This document shows, in pieces, positions 5,719 to 12,593 of a stretch of DNA of 12,593 bases. The stretch comes from Bacillota bacterium (GTDB taxonomy: Bacteria; Bacillota; Clostridia; Clostridiales; Caloramatoraceae), in contig JAEWEN010000076.1 in NCBI GenBank assembly GCA_023389275.1, positions 1-12,593 on the forward strand, given 5' to 3'. Numbering within the stretch: the first letter of the stretch is position 1; each line of letters begins with the position of its first letter. A model generated the notes under the pieces. The model saw only the letters and a program-made list of their open reading frames with translations, searched no databases and had not been told where the DNA came from. The position numbers were made by a program, and so were the translations under genes.

Positions 5719-7854
5719 TTAATTTATTTTTGCACCAAATTGAGCTTTTAATTTATTATATTTTTTTATAATTTCATTTTCAGCTTCATTTTGATTTTCA
5801 ATTTTTACAATATTAACAGCACAGTATTTATACTCTGGAGTTTTGCTAATTGGATCTAAATGTCCACTTGTTAATTCATTACAAGCTCCTATCCACCATT
5901 GATAAGTCATATAAGATGCACCTTTTTTAACTCTTTTTGTTACTTTAGCTCTTGTTATAATTTCTCCACGTCTTGAAACTACTTTAACAAGCTCTTTATC
6001 TTTTATTCCTCTTTCTTTTGCATCTTCTTCACTTATTTGTATATATCCTGGTTCATCTTCAAGGTTTGTAAGCATTCTACAGTTACCTGTCATTGTTCTT
6101 ACTGAATAGTGTCCAACTTCTCTTACTGTTGATAATACTATTGGATATTCTTCAGATAATTTATCCTTAGGAGCTCTCCAATCAACTGCAAAAAGCAATC
6201 CTTTTCCATTTTCCCTATTAAATTTATTTCCTTTATATAGGTATGGAGTCCCACTACTTTCTTTACTTTCACAAGGCCATTGAACTCCTCCTAGCCTTTC
6301 CATTTTCTCATATGTTGCTCCTTTAAATTTAGGACAAAGACTTATTAGTTCATTCCATATTTCTTCTGAATTATTATATTTCATAGAATATCCCATTGCA
6401 GTTGATATTAAAGATATAATTTCCCAATCAGGTTTTACATCATATTTAGGCTCTACTGCTTTTCTAATTCTTTGAAACCCTCTATCTGCACTACTATATA
6501 CTCCATCATGTTCTCCCCAAGAAGTTGCTGGAAGTATTACATCTGCATACATTGCTGTTTTATTCATAAAAATATCTTGAACAACTATAAATTCAAGTTT
6601 ATTCATAGCTTCTCTAAGTTCACCTAAGTGAGGATCACTTTGAAGTGGGTCTTCTCCTACAATGTAATATGCTTTAAGTTTATTTTTTTCTATTTCCTCT
6701 GGAACCTCTGTTATTCTAATCCCCATTTCCTTTGGAAGTGTTACTCCCCAGGCTTTTTCAAACTTGTCCATTGCTTCTTTATTAGTAATCTTTTGATATC
6801 CAGGTAAATCTGCTGGAAGCACCCCCATATCACATGTTCCTTGAACATTATTTTGTCCACGAACAGGTCCTATACCTACACTTTCTCTTCCAAATTTTCC
6901 TGTTAAAAGAGGAAGTGCTGCAAGTCCTTTAACTACATCTACTGCTTGAGAAAACTGACAAACTCCCATACCATAAAGAATCATAGCATCTTTTTCTTTA
7001 GCATATTCTCTCATAGCATTTCTTATATCCTCTGCCTTTACCCCTGTTACACCTTCTGCATACTCAGGTGTATATCTTTCCACTACTTGCTTATATTCTT
7101 CAAAACCTTCAGTAAAGTTTTTAACATATTCTTTGTCATAAAGTTCTTCTTCAATAAGAACATGTCCAAAGGCATTTACAAGTGCCATATTTGTTCCATT
7201 TTTTAAAGGAAGCCACATATCAGCCATTTTAACTGTGTCTGTAAATCTTGGATCAACACTTATTATTTTTGCACCTTTTTCCTTTGCTGTAACTATTCTT
7301 TTTGCAACTATTGGATGAGCCTCTGCTGGATTATAACCAAATATCATTAAAAGCTTTGCATTATCTATTTCAGGAATAGAGTTGCTCATTGCACCACTTC
7401 CTAGTACAACTTCAAGACCTGCTACACTTGGACCATGACAAACCCTTGCACAGTGGTCTATATTATTTGTACCTATAGCACATCTTGCAAACTTTTGAAT
7501 TACATAGTTTGATTCGTTTCCAGGTCCTCTAGCTGAACCTGCAACCATTATAGAGTCTGGTCCATATTCTTTTTTTATTTTACTTAATCTATCTGCAACA
7601 TAGCTAATAGCTTCATCCCATGTAGCTTTTTCAAATTTTCCATTTCTTTTTATTAAAGGAGAAGTTATTCTTGAAGACACTATTTTAGGATCATTTAAAA
7701 AATCCCAACCATACATACCTTTAAGACATAGCTTTCCTTCATTTGTTCTTCCATTTGCACCTTCTGCTCTTATAACCTTTCCATCTTTTACAACTAAATA
7801 AAGATTACAACCAGTTCCACAATAAGGACAAACAGTTAATACTTTTTTCTCCAT
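5719..7854 (-). CDS. fdhF: Cysteine-type formate dehydrogenase catalytic subunit (paralogue of the adjacent Sec enzyme)
   Basis: This 711-residue bis-MGD Mo/W formate dehydrogenase parallels the adjacent selenoprotein along its whole length, including the [4Fe-4S] ligand motif CPYCGTGC near the N-terminus and the later Cys-Leu-Lys-Gly, RGQNNVQGTCDMG, and YQWWIGACNELTSGHLDPISKTPE near the C-terminus (shared in closely similar form). The selenocysteine position is Cys139, encoded by TGT at 7438-7440. Cys-type enzymes catalyse the same formate/CO2 reaction, usually more slowly, and need no selenium. The ATG at 7854 is preferred: the longer frame opens with a GTG at 7863 that is itself part of the GAGGTG ribosome binding site. 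The gene has its own promoter and no Fe-S subunit gene of its own, so it may share the downstream HycB-like subunits. Cys and Sec copies side by side recall the A. woodii CO2 reductase locus and Treponema primitia isoenzymes. Confidence 0.93.
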   Translation of the reverse strand: MEKKVLTVCPYCGTGCNLYLVVKDGKVIRAEGANGRTNEGKLCLKGMYGWDFLNDPKIVSSRITSPLIKRNGKFEKATWDEAISYVADRLSKIKKEYGPDSIMVAGSARGPGNESNYVIQKFARCAIGTNNIDHCARVCHGPSVAGLEVVLGSGAMSNSIPEIDNAKLLMIFGYNPAEAHPIVAKRIVTAKEKGAKIISVDPRFTDTVKMADMWLPLKNGTNMALVNAFGHVLIEEELYDKEYVKNFTEGFEEYKQVVERYTPEYAEGVTGVKAEDIRNAMREYAKEKDAMILYGMGVCQFSQAVDVVKGLAALPLLTGKFGRESVGIGPVRGQNNVQGTCDMGVLPADLPGYQKITNKEAMDKFEKAWGVTLPKEMGIRITEVPEEIEKNKLKAYYIVGEDPLQSDPHLGELREAMNKLEFIVVQDIFMNKTAMYADVILPATSWGEHDGVYSSADRGFQRIRKAVEPKYDVKPDWEIISLISTAMGYSMKYNNSEEIWNELISLCPKFKGATYEKMERLGGVQWPCESKESSGTPYLYKGNKFNRENGKGLLFAVDWRAPKDKLSEEYPIVLSTVREVGHYSVRTMTGNCRMLTNLEDEPGYIQISEEDAKERGIKDKELVKVVSRRGEIITRAKVTKRVKKGASYMTYQWWIGACNELTSGHLDPISKTPEYKYCAVNIVKIENQNEAENEIIKKYNKLKAQFGAKIN

Positions 7855-7924
7855 TTTGATCACCTCTTCAAATAATTCATTATTTAGTTTTATTATATAT
7901 TGTTTTTTTCTATGTTAGAAATAG

Positions 7925-7952
7925 ATTATATCAATATAAACACCACTGTCTA
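7925..7952 (-). promoter_or_regulatory. Predicted sigma-A promoter of the Cys fdhF gene
   Basis: On the minus strand, TAGACA (7947-7952, one mismatch to TTGACA) and TATAAT (7925-7930) are separated by 16 bases. The start site would be near 7918, giving a leader of about 64 nt. It lies just downstream of the rsuA-type terminator, so the gene is independently transcribed. No sigma-54 GG/GC box is visible. Confidence 0.6.
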
Positions 7953-7963
7953 ATATAAGTAAA

Positions 7964-8002
7964 TAAAAAAAGTTAAAGAGTAGATTTCTCTACTCTTTAA
8001 CT
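7964..8002 (-). terminator. Strong intrinsic terminator overlapping the end of the pseudouridine synthase gene
   Basis: A perfect 14-bp stem (7971-7984 with 7989-8002) has the loop TTTC and is followed on the minus strand by a run of seven T residues (7970-7964). The 3' end of the coding sequence, including the stop codon at 7997-7999, lies inside the stem. It ends the membrane protein-amidohydrolase-pseudouridine synthase unit. Confidence 0.92.
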
Positions 8003-8761
8003 TTTTAATATATTTATTTCTTCTTCTGTTAAACTTCTATACTCACCGACTTTTAGTGTCTCATCTAAATTTAACTTTCCAATAGAAACTCTTTTTAAAT
8101 ATATGATAAAACAGTCTACTGCTTTTAGCATTCTTTTTACTTGATGCTTTTTCCCCTCTGAAATAGTAATATATCCTGATACTACTTTTTGATTATTATA
8201 GTTTAAATCTACATTACATAAATTACTTATTTCAGATTCAAACTCCTTATAAATACCTAAATTTTCTACTTTAACCTTTGATGGCTTTGTTTTATCTTCT
8301 CCAATTAAAACACCATTTTCAAGTTTTTGTATTTTTTCAAAATCTAAATACCCTAAAGCCCAAAAATAATATGTTTTTTCAACATGACTATTAGGGTCCA
8401 TTAGTTTATGTTCAAACTCACCATCATTAGTAAATAAAAGCATTCCTTCTGTATCTTTATCTAATCTTCCTATATGAAATATTCCCTCTTCATTAAAGTC
8501 TAATATATCAAATACAGTTTTATGTTTGTCATCTTTTTTAGCTGTAATATATCCCTTTGGTTTATTAAGTATATAGTATACTTTTTCTTTATACTCAACC
8601 TTAGAATCTAAGTATTTAATAATATCTAATTTTTCATTAATTTCTATTGCAGGAATTGTTACAACTTCATTATTTACTTTAACTTTACCTTCTTTAATAT
8701 ATTCTCTAACTTTACTACGCTTTCCTAAAGCAGACTGTGCTAAAAACTTATCTAATCTCAT
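7997..8761 (-). CDS. RsuA/RluB-family rRNA pseudouridine synthase
   Basis: This 254-residue protein has an N-terminal S4 RNA-binding domain (about 1-48, beginning MRLDKFLAQS) and the catalytic pseudouridine synthase domain. The family signature GRLDKDTEG at 98-106 contains the catalytic Asp101, and the later KKHQVKRML segment is typical of the RsuA/RluB/RluE/RluF branch. It isomerises a uridine in rRNA. RsuA itself modifies 16S U516, but branch members also act on 23S rRNA, so the exact site is not certain. The ATG is preceded by AGAAGG. It starts 28 bases after the amidohydrolase stop with no terminator between, so it is probably cotranscribed, and it ends in a strong terminator. It is a housekeeping gene, with no obvious functional link to its neighbours. 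Confidence 0.88.
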   Translation of the reverse strand: MRLDKFLAQSALGKRSKVREYIKEGKVKVNNEVVTIPAIEINEKLDIIKYLDSKVEYKEKVYYILNKPKGYITAKKDDKHKTVFDILDFNEEGIFHIGRLDKDTEGMLLFTNDGEFEHKLMDPNSHVEKTYYFWALGYLDFEKIQKLENGVLIGEDKTKPSKVKVENLGIYKEFESEISNLCNVDLNYNNQKVVSGYITISEGKKHQVKRMLKAVDCFIIYLKRVSIGKLNLDETLKVGEYRSLTEEEINILKS

Positions 8762-8789
8762 AAAACCTTCTCTTTTGTATATTTTATAT

Positions 8790-10025
8790 TTATTTTATAG
8801 CTTTACCATCTTTTTTATAAACCTTACCGTCTTTCATAACAAAGCTAACACTATTCATTGTTTTAATATTATCTAATGGATTTTCATTAAATGCAACTAT
8901 ATCAGCTAATTTTCCAACTTCTAATGTACCAATATCATTTATCATTTTCATCATAGTAGCATTTGTACGTGTTGCAGCAATTAATGCCTCACAAGGTGTA
9001 AAGCCAAATTCAACCATAAGTTCAAACTCAACTGTTTGGTCTCCATGACAGTTAAATGATGTTCCTGCATCACTTCCAAATCCAATGTTTACACCTTTTT
9101 CTCTACAAAGTTTTAAGTTATTTTTATGATTTTTTAAAACATGACTTGCTTTATCAACAGCCCATTGAGCCATTCCCGCTTTTGATCCATTTTCTATTAT
9201 ATTATTAGCAGCTACTATTGTTGGTATTAAATATGTACCATTTTCAACCATCATATCTATACACTCTTCATCCATCATCATACCGTGTTCTATAGATGTT
9301 ATACCTGCTTTAATAGCCATTTTTATTCCCTCTGCACCATGTGCATGAGCTGAAGATATACGTCCTCTAGAATTTGCAACGTCTAAAATAGCTTTCATTT
9401 CCTCAAATGTCATTTCAGCAGACCCTGGATCATCTCCAAATGATAATACTCCACCTGTTGCCATTACTTTTATTTGATCTGCACCATATTTAAAATTGTA
9501 TCTAGCAGCTTTTCTTCCCTCGTCTGGAGAATCAATAATAGAACCTAAACAGCTTTTACCAGTAACATATGGACTTAATGAAGAATCTGCATGTCCACCA
9601 GTTGAACCTATTGCTTCACCACTAACTAGCATACGAGGTCCATCTACTACTCCTTTGTTAATAGCATTTTTTAATGCAACATCTGAAAATCCAAATGCCC
9701 CTTCATCACGAATAGTTGTAAATCCTGCCATTAAATCTTTTTTAGCATTTACAAAGCTTGCTAATGTTAAATCTCCTATAGTGCTTCCTGAAAATACACT
9801 TAACATATCTGTTTGACCTGAAAGATTAACATGCATATGTGCATCAATTAGACCTGGCATTACAAATTTATCTGAAAGATCAATTACCTCTGCATTTTCT
9901 ACTTTTATATCTGAAATTGGAGCAATTTCTATAATTTTATTTTCTTCAATAACTACTCCAATATTTTCTTTAACACTTTCATCTACTGAACTAAAAAACC
10001 TTCCACACTTAATTAACTTTTTCAT
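8790..10025 (-). CDS. Metal-dependent amidohydrolase (imidazolonepropionase / Xaa-Pro dipeptidase-like branch)
   Basis: This 411-residue cytoplasmic hydrolase of the amidohydrolase superfamily has a binuclear-metal site pattern: HMH at 63-65, Lys186 in QIKVMATGG (probable carbamylated lysine), HAH at 227-229, His247 in SIEHG and Asp319 in GSDAG. The small N- and C-terminal beta segments (MPGLIDAHMH near 56-65 and GKLADIVAFNENPL near the end) are typical of this family. Such enzymes cleave amide or cyclic amide bonds, including Xaa-Pro dipeptides, N-acyl amino acids and imidazolone rings; the substrate cannot be read from sequence. I chose ATG 10025, preceded by AGGTAGGTG at six bases; an upstream GTG at 10034 lies in that ribosome binding site. 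It starts 19 bases after the stop of the upstream membrane protein, so that protein may import its substrate. Confidence 0.87.
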   Translation of the reverse strand: MKKLIKCGRFFSSVDESVKENIGVVIEENKIIEIAPISDIKVENAEVIDLSDKFVMPGLIDAHMHVNLSGQTDMLSVFSGSTIGDLTLASFVNAKKDLMAGFTTIRDEGAFGFSDVALKNAINKGVVDGPRMLVSGEAIGSTGGHADSSLSPYVTGKSCLGSIIDSPDEGRKAARYNFKYGADQIKVMATGGVLSFGDDPGSAEMTFEEMKAILDVANSRGRISSAHAHGAEGIKMAIKAGITSIEHGMMMDEECIDMMVENGTYLIPTIVAANNIIENGSKAGMAQWAVDKASHVLKNHKNNLKLCREKGVNIGFGSDAGTSFNCHGDQTVEFELMVEFGFTPCEALIAATRTNATMMKMINDIGTLEVGKLADIVAFNENPLDNIKTMNSVSFVMKDGKVYKKDGKAIK

Positions 10026-10044
10026 AAAAAACACCTACCTAAAT

Positions 10045-11250
10045 CTATTTAAATATATGTGGTGCTACTATGCCAGCAAATACAACAGAAGCTATAGTAA
10101 CAGTTACAAAACCTCCAACTAACATTTTAGGTAGTAAATTGTTCATAATAGCTTTCTTTTCTTCATCAGTAGCATCTAATCCCTTAACAACTTCTTCTGT
10201 TATTATTTGGGTGCCAGGATAAGCAACCATTGCAGTTAAGCCAATAGCTATAGAAATTCCTGGAGTGTATCCTAGAATTTTACCCATTATTACACTAAAT
10301 ATTGAAATAAATATAACTGCTAAAACTAAAGTACCTACTATTGGATAAACCATTGATAAAAATACCTTAGGAGTAATAGTTACAAGACTTCCTGGTAAAA
10401 TTGATATAATTCCTAACATTAAAATTCCCATAGACCCAGCTTTGCTAAGACAATGTTTATCTAAGAATCCTATTTCAGTAAATAGAATACCAAAAATTAA
10501 ATATGCTATATTAGGATTTAAAATATAGTTTACAGGCTTTGAACCTGGTATTATTGTAAGCTGTGCAACAAATGCAGCAAGTACAGCAACTATTGCTAGT
10601 TTTGCAATATAAATAGTATCTGTTTGCATACTCTTTGGCATATCTGGTATAAACTTAATGTTTATGCTTTTCTTTTTATTTTCTAAAGCATTAGATAGAT
10701 TACCACTTTTAAGCATTTTATTTGCTTCTTTTTTAAGTATGAAAGAAGTTATAGGCATACCTATAAACATTTGGAATCCAACTAACAGCATAGCAAATCC
10801 ACCTATTTCAGGACGATTTGCTGCAACTGCATACTCATTAGTAATAATACCTGCAATTATTCCTCCTGATATTGGAGATGCTGCAGCTAAAGAATATACT
10901 TTTCCAAATAACCATATACCTATTGTAAAAGAACCTACCGCAAGTCCTACTAGTCCTACTAATGCTATAACAACTGTTTTCCACTCTCTTAAAAGATCTT
11001 CTATGTTAATCATAGTACCTAAATTAGTAATCATAAGTGCAATACCAAATGTACTCATTACAGCTGGTAAATTAGTACTTGTTAGTGAATCTGTTGGTAT
11101 AACTCCTGTCCAAAATCCTACTAGGTAAATTAAACACCCAACAACAATAGTCGAAATTAAACCTTTTGTTTTATTAGACACGTAATCGCCAACCCCAAAA
11201 ATAATAGCGAATACAGCTAATGAAAACAATGGCGTCCATAAATTTGTCAT
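10045..11250 (-). CDS. Multi-pass membrane protein, putative transporter (possibly DUF3100)
   Basis: This 401-residue, strongly hydrophobic protein has about ten predicted membrane helices, among them regions near 6-22, 29-52, 61-82, 90-117 and 150-173, with the last running to the C-terminus VAPHIFK. A polar loop around 174-210 separates two halves, as in inverted-repeat secondary transporters. Motifs such as GIALMITNLGTMIN and AMVAYPGTQIITEEVVKG remind me of DUF3100 proteins and, more distantly, of sodium-glutamate symporter-like carriers; this is recollection. It is the first gene of the unit, 19 bases before the amidohydrolase, which suggests uptake of that enzyme's substrate. GGGGGA six bases before the ATG is the ribosome binding site, and a good promoter lies 70 bases upstream. 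Confidence 0.7.
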   Translation of the reverse strand: MTNLWTPLFSLAVFAIIFGVGDYVSNKTKGLISTIVVGCLIYLVGFWTGVIPTDSLTSTNLPAVMSTFGIALMITNLGTMINIEDLLREWKTVVIALVGLVGLAVGSFTIGIWLFGKVYSLAAASPISGGIIAGIITNEYAVAANRPEIGGFAMLLVGFQMFIGMPITSFILKKEANKMLKSGNLSNALENKKKSINIKFIPDMPKSMQTDTIYIAKLAIVAVLAAFVAQLTIIPGSKPVNYILNPNIAYLIFGILFTEIGFLDKHCLSKAGSMGILMLGIISILPGSLVTITPKVFLSMVYPIVGTLVLAVIFISIFSVIMGKILGYTPGISIAIGLTAMVAYPGTQIITEEVVKGLDATDEEKKAIMNNLLPKMLVGGFVTVTIASVVFAGIVAPHIFK

Positions 11251-11317
11251 AAGCTTTCCCCCTGTTTGTCAAATAAAAATTAAATATAATAACCATTGTT
11301 TATAAATATTTCCTCTG

Positions 11318-11346
11318 ATTATACTCTCCCATTTTCTAATTTTCAA
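11318..11346 (-). promoter_or_regulatory. Predicted sigma-A promoter of the transporter-amidohydrolase unit
   Basis: On the minus strand, TTGAAA (11341-11346) and TATAAT (11318-11323) are separated by 17 bases. The start site would be near 11311, with a leader of about 60 nt before the ATG at 11250. Confidence 0.65.
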
Positions 11347-11440
11347 CATATATTGACATAATTTTTTTATTTTAATATTTATTACAAAATAGAAAACGTT
11401 ACACTTTTTTATCTTTAAAACATACACTATAATAACAAAA

Positions 11441-11873
11441 AATATACGTATTGTAGGATTAAAAGATCCTGTTACACAAATAGCCGCTCCACTTCATTGG
11501 ATAGCTACAGATAAAAGTGGTAGATGCGCTGTTATTGAACAAACTAAAACTGGTATTAAGTTAATTAACAATCCTATAGGGGTTATGGCTAACAGTCCTG
11601 ATTTTCACTGGCATATAACTAATTTAAGAAATTATATAAATGTATCCCCTAAACAGCAAAGCAAAGTTTATTGGGAAAACGTTTACTTAACTCCTTTTGG
11701 TCAGGCTGCTGGAACTATAAATCTTCCTGGAGGTTTCACTTCTCCTGAGCGTTTTGTTCGCACAGCATTTTTAAAAACCCATACTGAGATTCCCAAAAAT
11801 CGATTTAAAGCAATTATGACATGTTTTCATATTATGAATAGCGTTTCTATTCCAAAGGGTATTGTTTTAACTA
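11441..11873 (+). pseudogene. Remnant of a choloylglycine hydrolase (bile salt hydrolase / penicillin V acylase family)
   Basis: The frame is open from 11393 to a TAA at 11930-11932 but has no start codon before an internal ATG at 11585. From about 11441 its translation matches the middle and later part of choloylglycine hydrolases: PLHWIATDKSG, VIEQTKTGIK, NPIGVMANSPDFHWH, a TPFGQAAGTINLPGGF block, SPERFVRTAFL and FHIMNSVSIPKG. From memory it lines up with C. perfringens bile salt hydrolase over about 145 residues. The active-site Asn in NSPDF and Arg in SPERF survive. The N-terminal half, with the nucleophilic Cys2 released by self-processing and the partner Arg and Asp, is absent, and so is the C-terminal end. 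The last 20 residues before the stop, from about 11874, are read from the opposing gene's terminator. The product cannot be active. Bile salt hydrolase and penicillin V acylase cannot be told apart here. Confidence 0.82.
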
Positions 11874-11924
11874 AAAAAGAGATTTTCAATACCTTGATTA
11901 ATGCTCAAGTAATGAAAATCTCTT
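11873..11924 (-). terminator. Intrinsic terminator of the rRNA methyltransferase gene
   Basis: A perfect 12-bp stem (11877-11888 with 11913-11924) encloses an inner CTTGA/TCAAG hairpin and is followed on the minus strand by TTTTTT. It begins 22 bases after the methyltransferase stop. The end of the hydrolase remnant's reading frame runs through it. Confidence 0.85.
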
Positions 11925-11946
11925 ATTTATAACTTTATTTAAAAAT

Positions 11947-12593
11947 TTATTTATCAATTCTAGACATTTTAACTACTGTTTCAACGTGAGCTGTGTATGG
12001 GAACATATCTACACATTGTACTTTTTCTACTTTATATCCATTTTCCTTAAATACCTCAAGGTCATTTGCAAGTGAAGTTGGCTTACAAGAAACATATACT
12101 ATTTCTTTGCATCTAAAGTTTATTATTTTGTGTATTGCCTTTGGATGTATTCCCTCTCTTGGTGGGTCTAGAATTATTAAATCTGGTTTTTGTCCCTTTA
12201 GATTTTCTATTTCTTTTAATACATCTCCAGCTATAAAATAGCAATTATCTAAATTATTTAATTTAGCATTTTCCCTAGCTGCTTCAACAGCCTCTTCAAC
12301 TATTTCTATTCCATATACCTTTTTAGCAACAGGAGCCATTATTTGTGCAATTGTTCCTGTTCCTGAATAAAGGTCAAATACCTCTTTACCTGAAATATCT
12401 CCTGCAAACTCTCTAACTACAGAGTATAAAAGCTCTGCTCCCTTTGAGTTTGTTTGGAAAAATGAAAATGGTGATATTTTAAATTTAAGACCTAAAAGGT
12501 TCTCTTCTATATAATCTTTTCCGTATAGAAGTCTTAACTCATCAACTTTTACAACATCTGATAATGTGTCATTTACAGTATGAAGTATTCCAT
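11947..12593 (-). CDS. 23S rRNA (uracil-5-)-methyltransferase, RlmD/RlmCD type (5' end outside window)
   Basis: The frame remains open to the right edge, so about 215 C-terminal residues of a TrmA/RumA-family protein (usually about 450 residues) are visible; the ATG at 12339 is internal. In order they show the substrate-domain segment ISPFSFFQTNSKGAELLY, the S-adenosylmethionine motif FDLYSGTGTIAQ, an acidic cofactor contact in YGIEIVEEAV, LDPPREG, the catalytic-cysteine motif VYVSCKP and the C-terminal signature MFPYTAHVETVVKM. The enzyme methylates C5 of a uridine in 23S rRNA (U1939 for RlmD; both U747 and U1939 for the Gram-positive RlmCD). The N-terminal TRAM domain and Fe-S cysteines cannot be checked here. 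A terminator follows the stop codon. Confidence 0.92.
   Translation of the reverse strand, partial: GILHTVNDTLSDVVKVDELRLLYGKDYIEENLLGLKFKISPFSFFQTNSKGAELLYSVVREFAGDISGKEVFDLYSGTGTIAQIMAPVAKKVYGIEIVEEAVEAARENAKLNNLDNCYFIAGDVLKEIENLKGQKPDLIILDPPREGIHPKAIHKIINFRCKEIVYVSCKPTSLANDLEVFKENGYKVEKVQCVDMFPYTAHVETVVKMSRIDK

Noticed and set aside
7855..7863. GTG at 7863 as start of the Cys formate dehydrogenase
   Set aside because: This GTG is part of the GAGGTG ribosome binding site, and the ATG at 7854 aligns with the start of the paralogue.
10026..10034. GTG at 10034 as start of the amidohydrolase
   Set aside because: It overlaps the AGGTAGGTG ribosome binding site for the ATG at 10025.
10658..11128. 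Plus-strand open frame of 156 codons opposite the membrane protein gene
   Set aside because: It is the antisense shadow of a well-supported hydrophobic gene, with no ribosome binding site or recognisable family.
11585..11932. Intact small gene of 115 residues starting at ATG 11585
   Set aside because: Homology to choloylglycine hydrolases starts well upstream in the same frame, the ATG is internal (GV-M-ANSP), there is no good ribosome binding site, and the last residues come from a terminator.
1..12593. CRISPR array, insertion sequence, tRNA or rRNA gene
   Set aside because: Reading both strands I saw no regularly spaced direct repeats, transposase motifs, terminal inverted repeats, tRNA cloverleaf signatures (GTTCGA-type arms) or rRNA sequence.

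Overview
The window is AT-rich DNA with strong AGGAGG-type ribosome binding sites, sigma-A-like promoters and hairpin-plus-T-run terminators. Protein content (hydroxysteroid dehydrogenase, selenocysteine formate dehydrogenase, a choloylglycine hydrolase remnant) points to an anaerobic, probably gut-associated Clostridium or close relative. This assignment is inferred from composition and gene content; no species marker is present.

Layout. At the left edge the 3' end of an unrecognised membrane protein gene (+ strand) converges on a short-chain dehydrogenase gene (- strand, 444-1232), with one hairpin terminator between them. The dehydrogenase closely resembles, from memory, the NADP-dependent 7-alpha-hydroxysteroid dehydrogenases of C. 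absonum and C. sordellii. From 1468 to 7854 everything is on the - strand and forms a formate dehydrogenase locus. In transcription order it holds fdhF with cysteine at the active site (7854-5719), fdhF with selenocysteine (5364-3220), mobB (3104-2556) and two four-cluster ferredoxin-like subunits of HycB/HydN type (2480-1989 and 1965-1468), closed by a terminator. The selenocysteine gene looks like two separate open frames because of an in-frame TGA at 4939-4941. A hairpin starting 12 nt after that TGA has the form of a bacterial SECIS element, so it should be read as one 714-residue enzyme.

Upstream (7997-11250, - strand) lies an apparent three-gene unit: a multi-pass membrane protein (possibly DUF3100), a metal-dependent amidohydrolase, and an RsuA-type rRNA pseudouridine synthase. 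Between it and the right edge is a + strand remnant of a choloylglycine hydrolase (bile salt hydrolase / penicillin V acylase family) lacking the N-terminal half with the catalytic cysteine. The right edge carries the 3' part of an RlmD/RlmCD-type 23S rRNA uracil methyltransferase gene (- strand).

How the parts work together. The two FdhF proteins, MobB (molybdopterin cofactor maturation) and the two Fe-S subunits form a formate/CO2 redox module resembling the Acetobacterium woodii hydrogen-dependent CO2 reductase locus, which also has Cys and Sec FdhF copies. No hydrogenase or fdhD gene is in this window. The Sec and Cys copies have separate predicted promoters, and the Sec copy has a long, apparently structured leader, which suggests conditional choice between isoenzymes, for instance by selenium or metal supply. 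The HSDH gene and the hydrolase remnant suggest a bile-acid-exposed habitat, in which oxidation of the 7-hydroxyl may be kept while local deconjugation has been lost.
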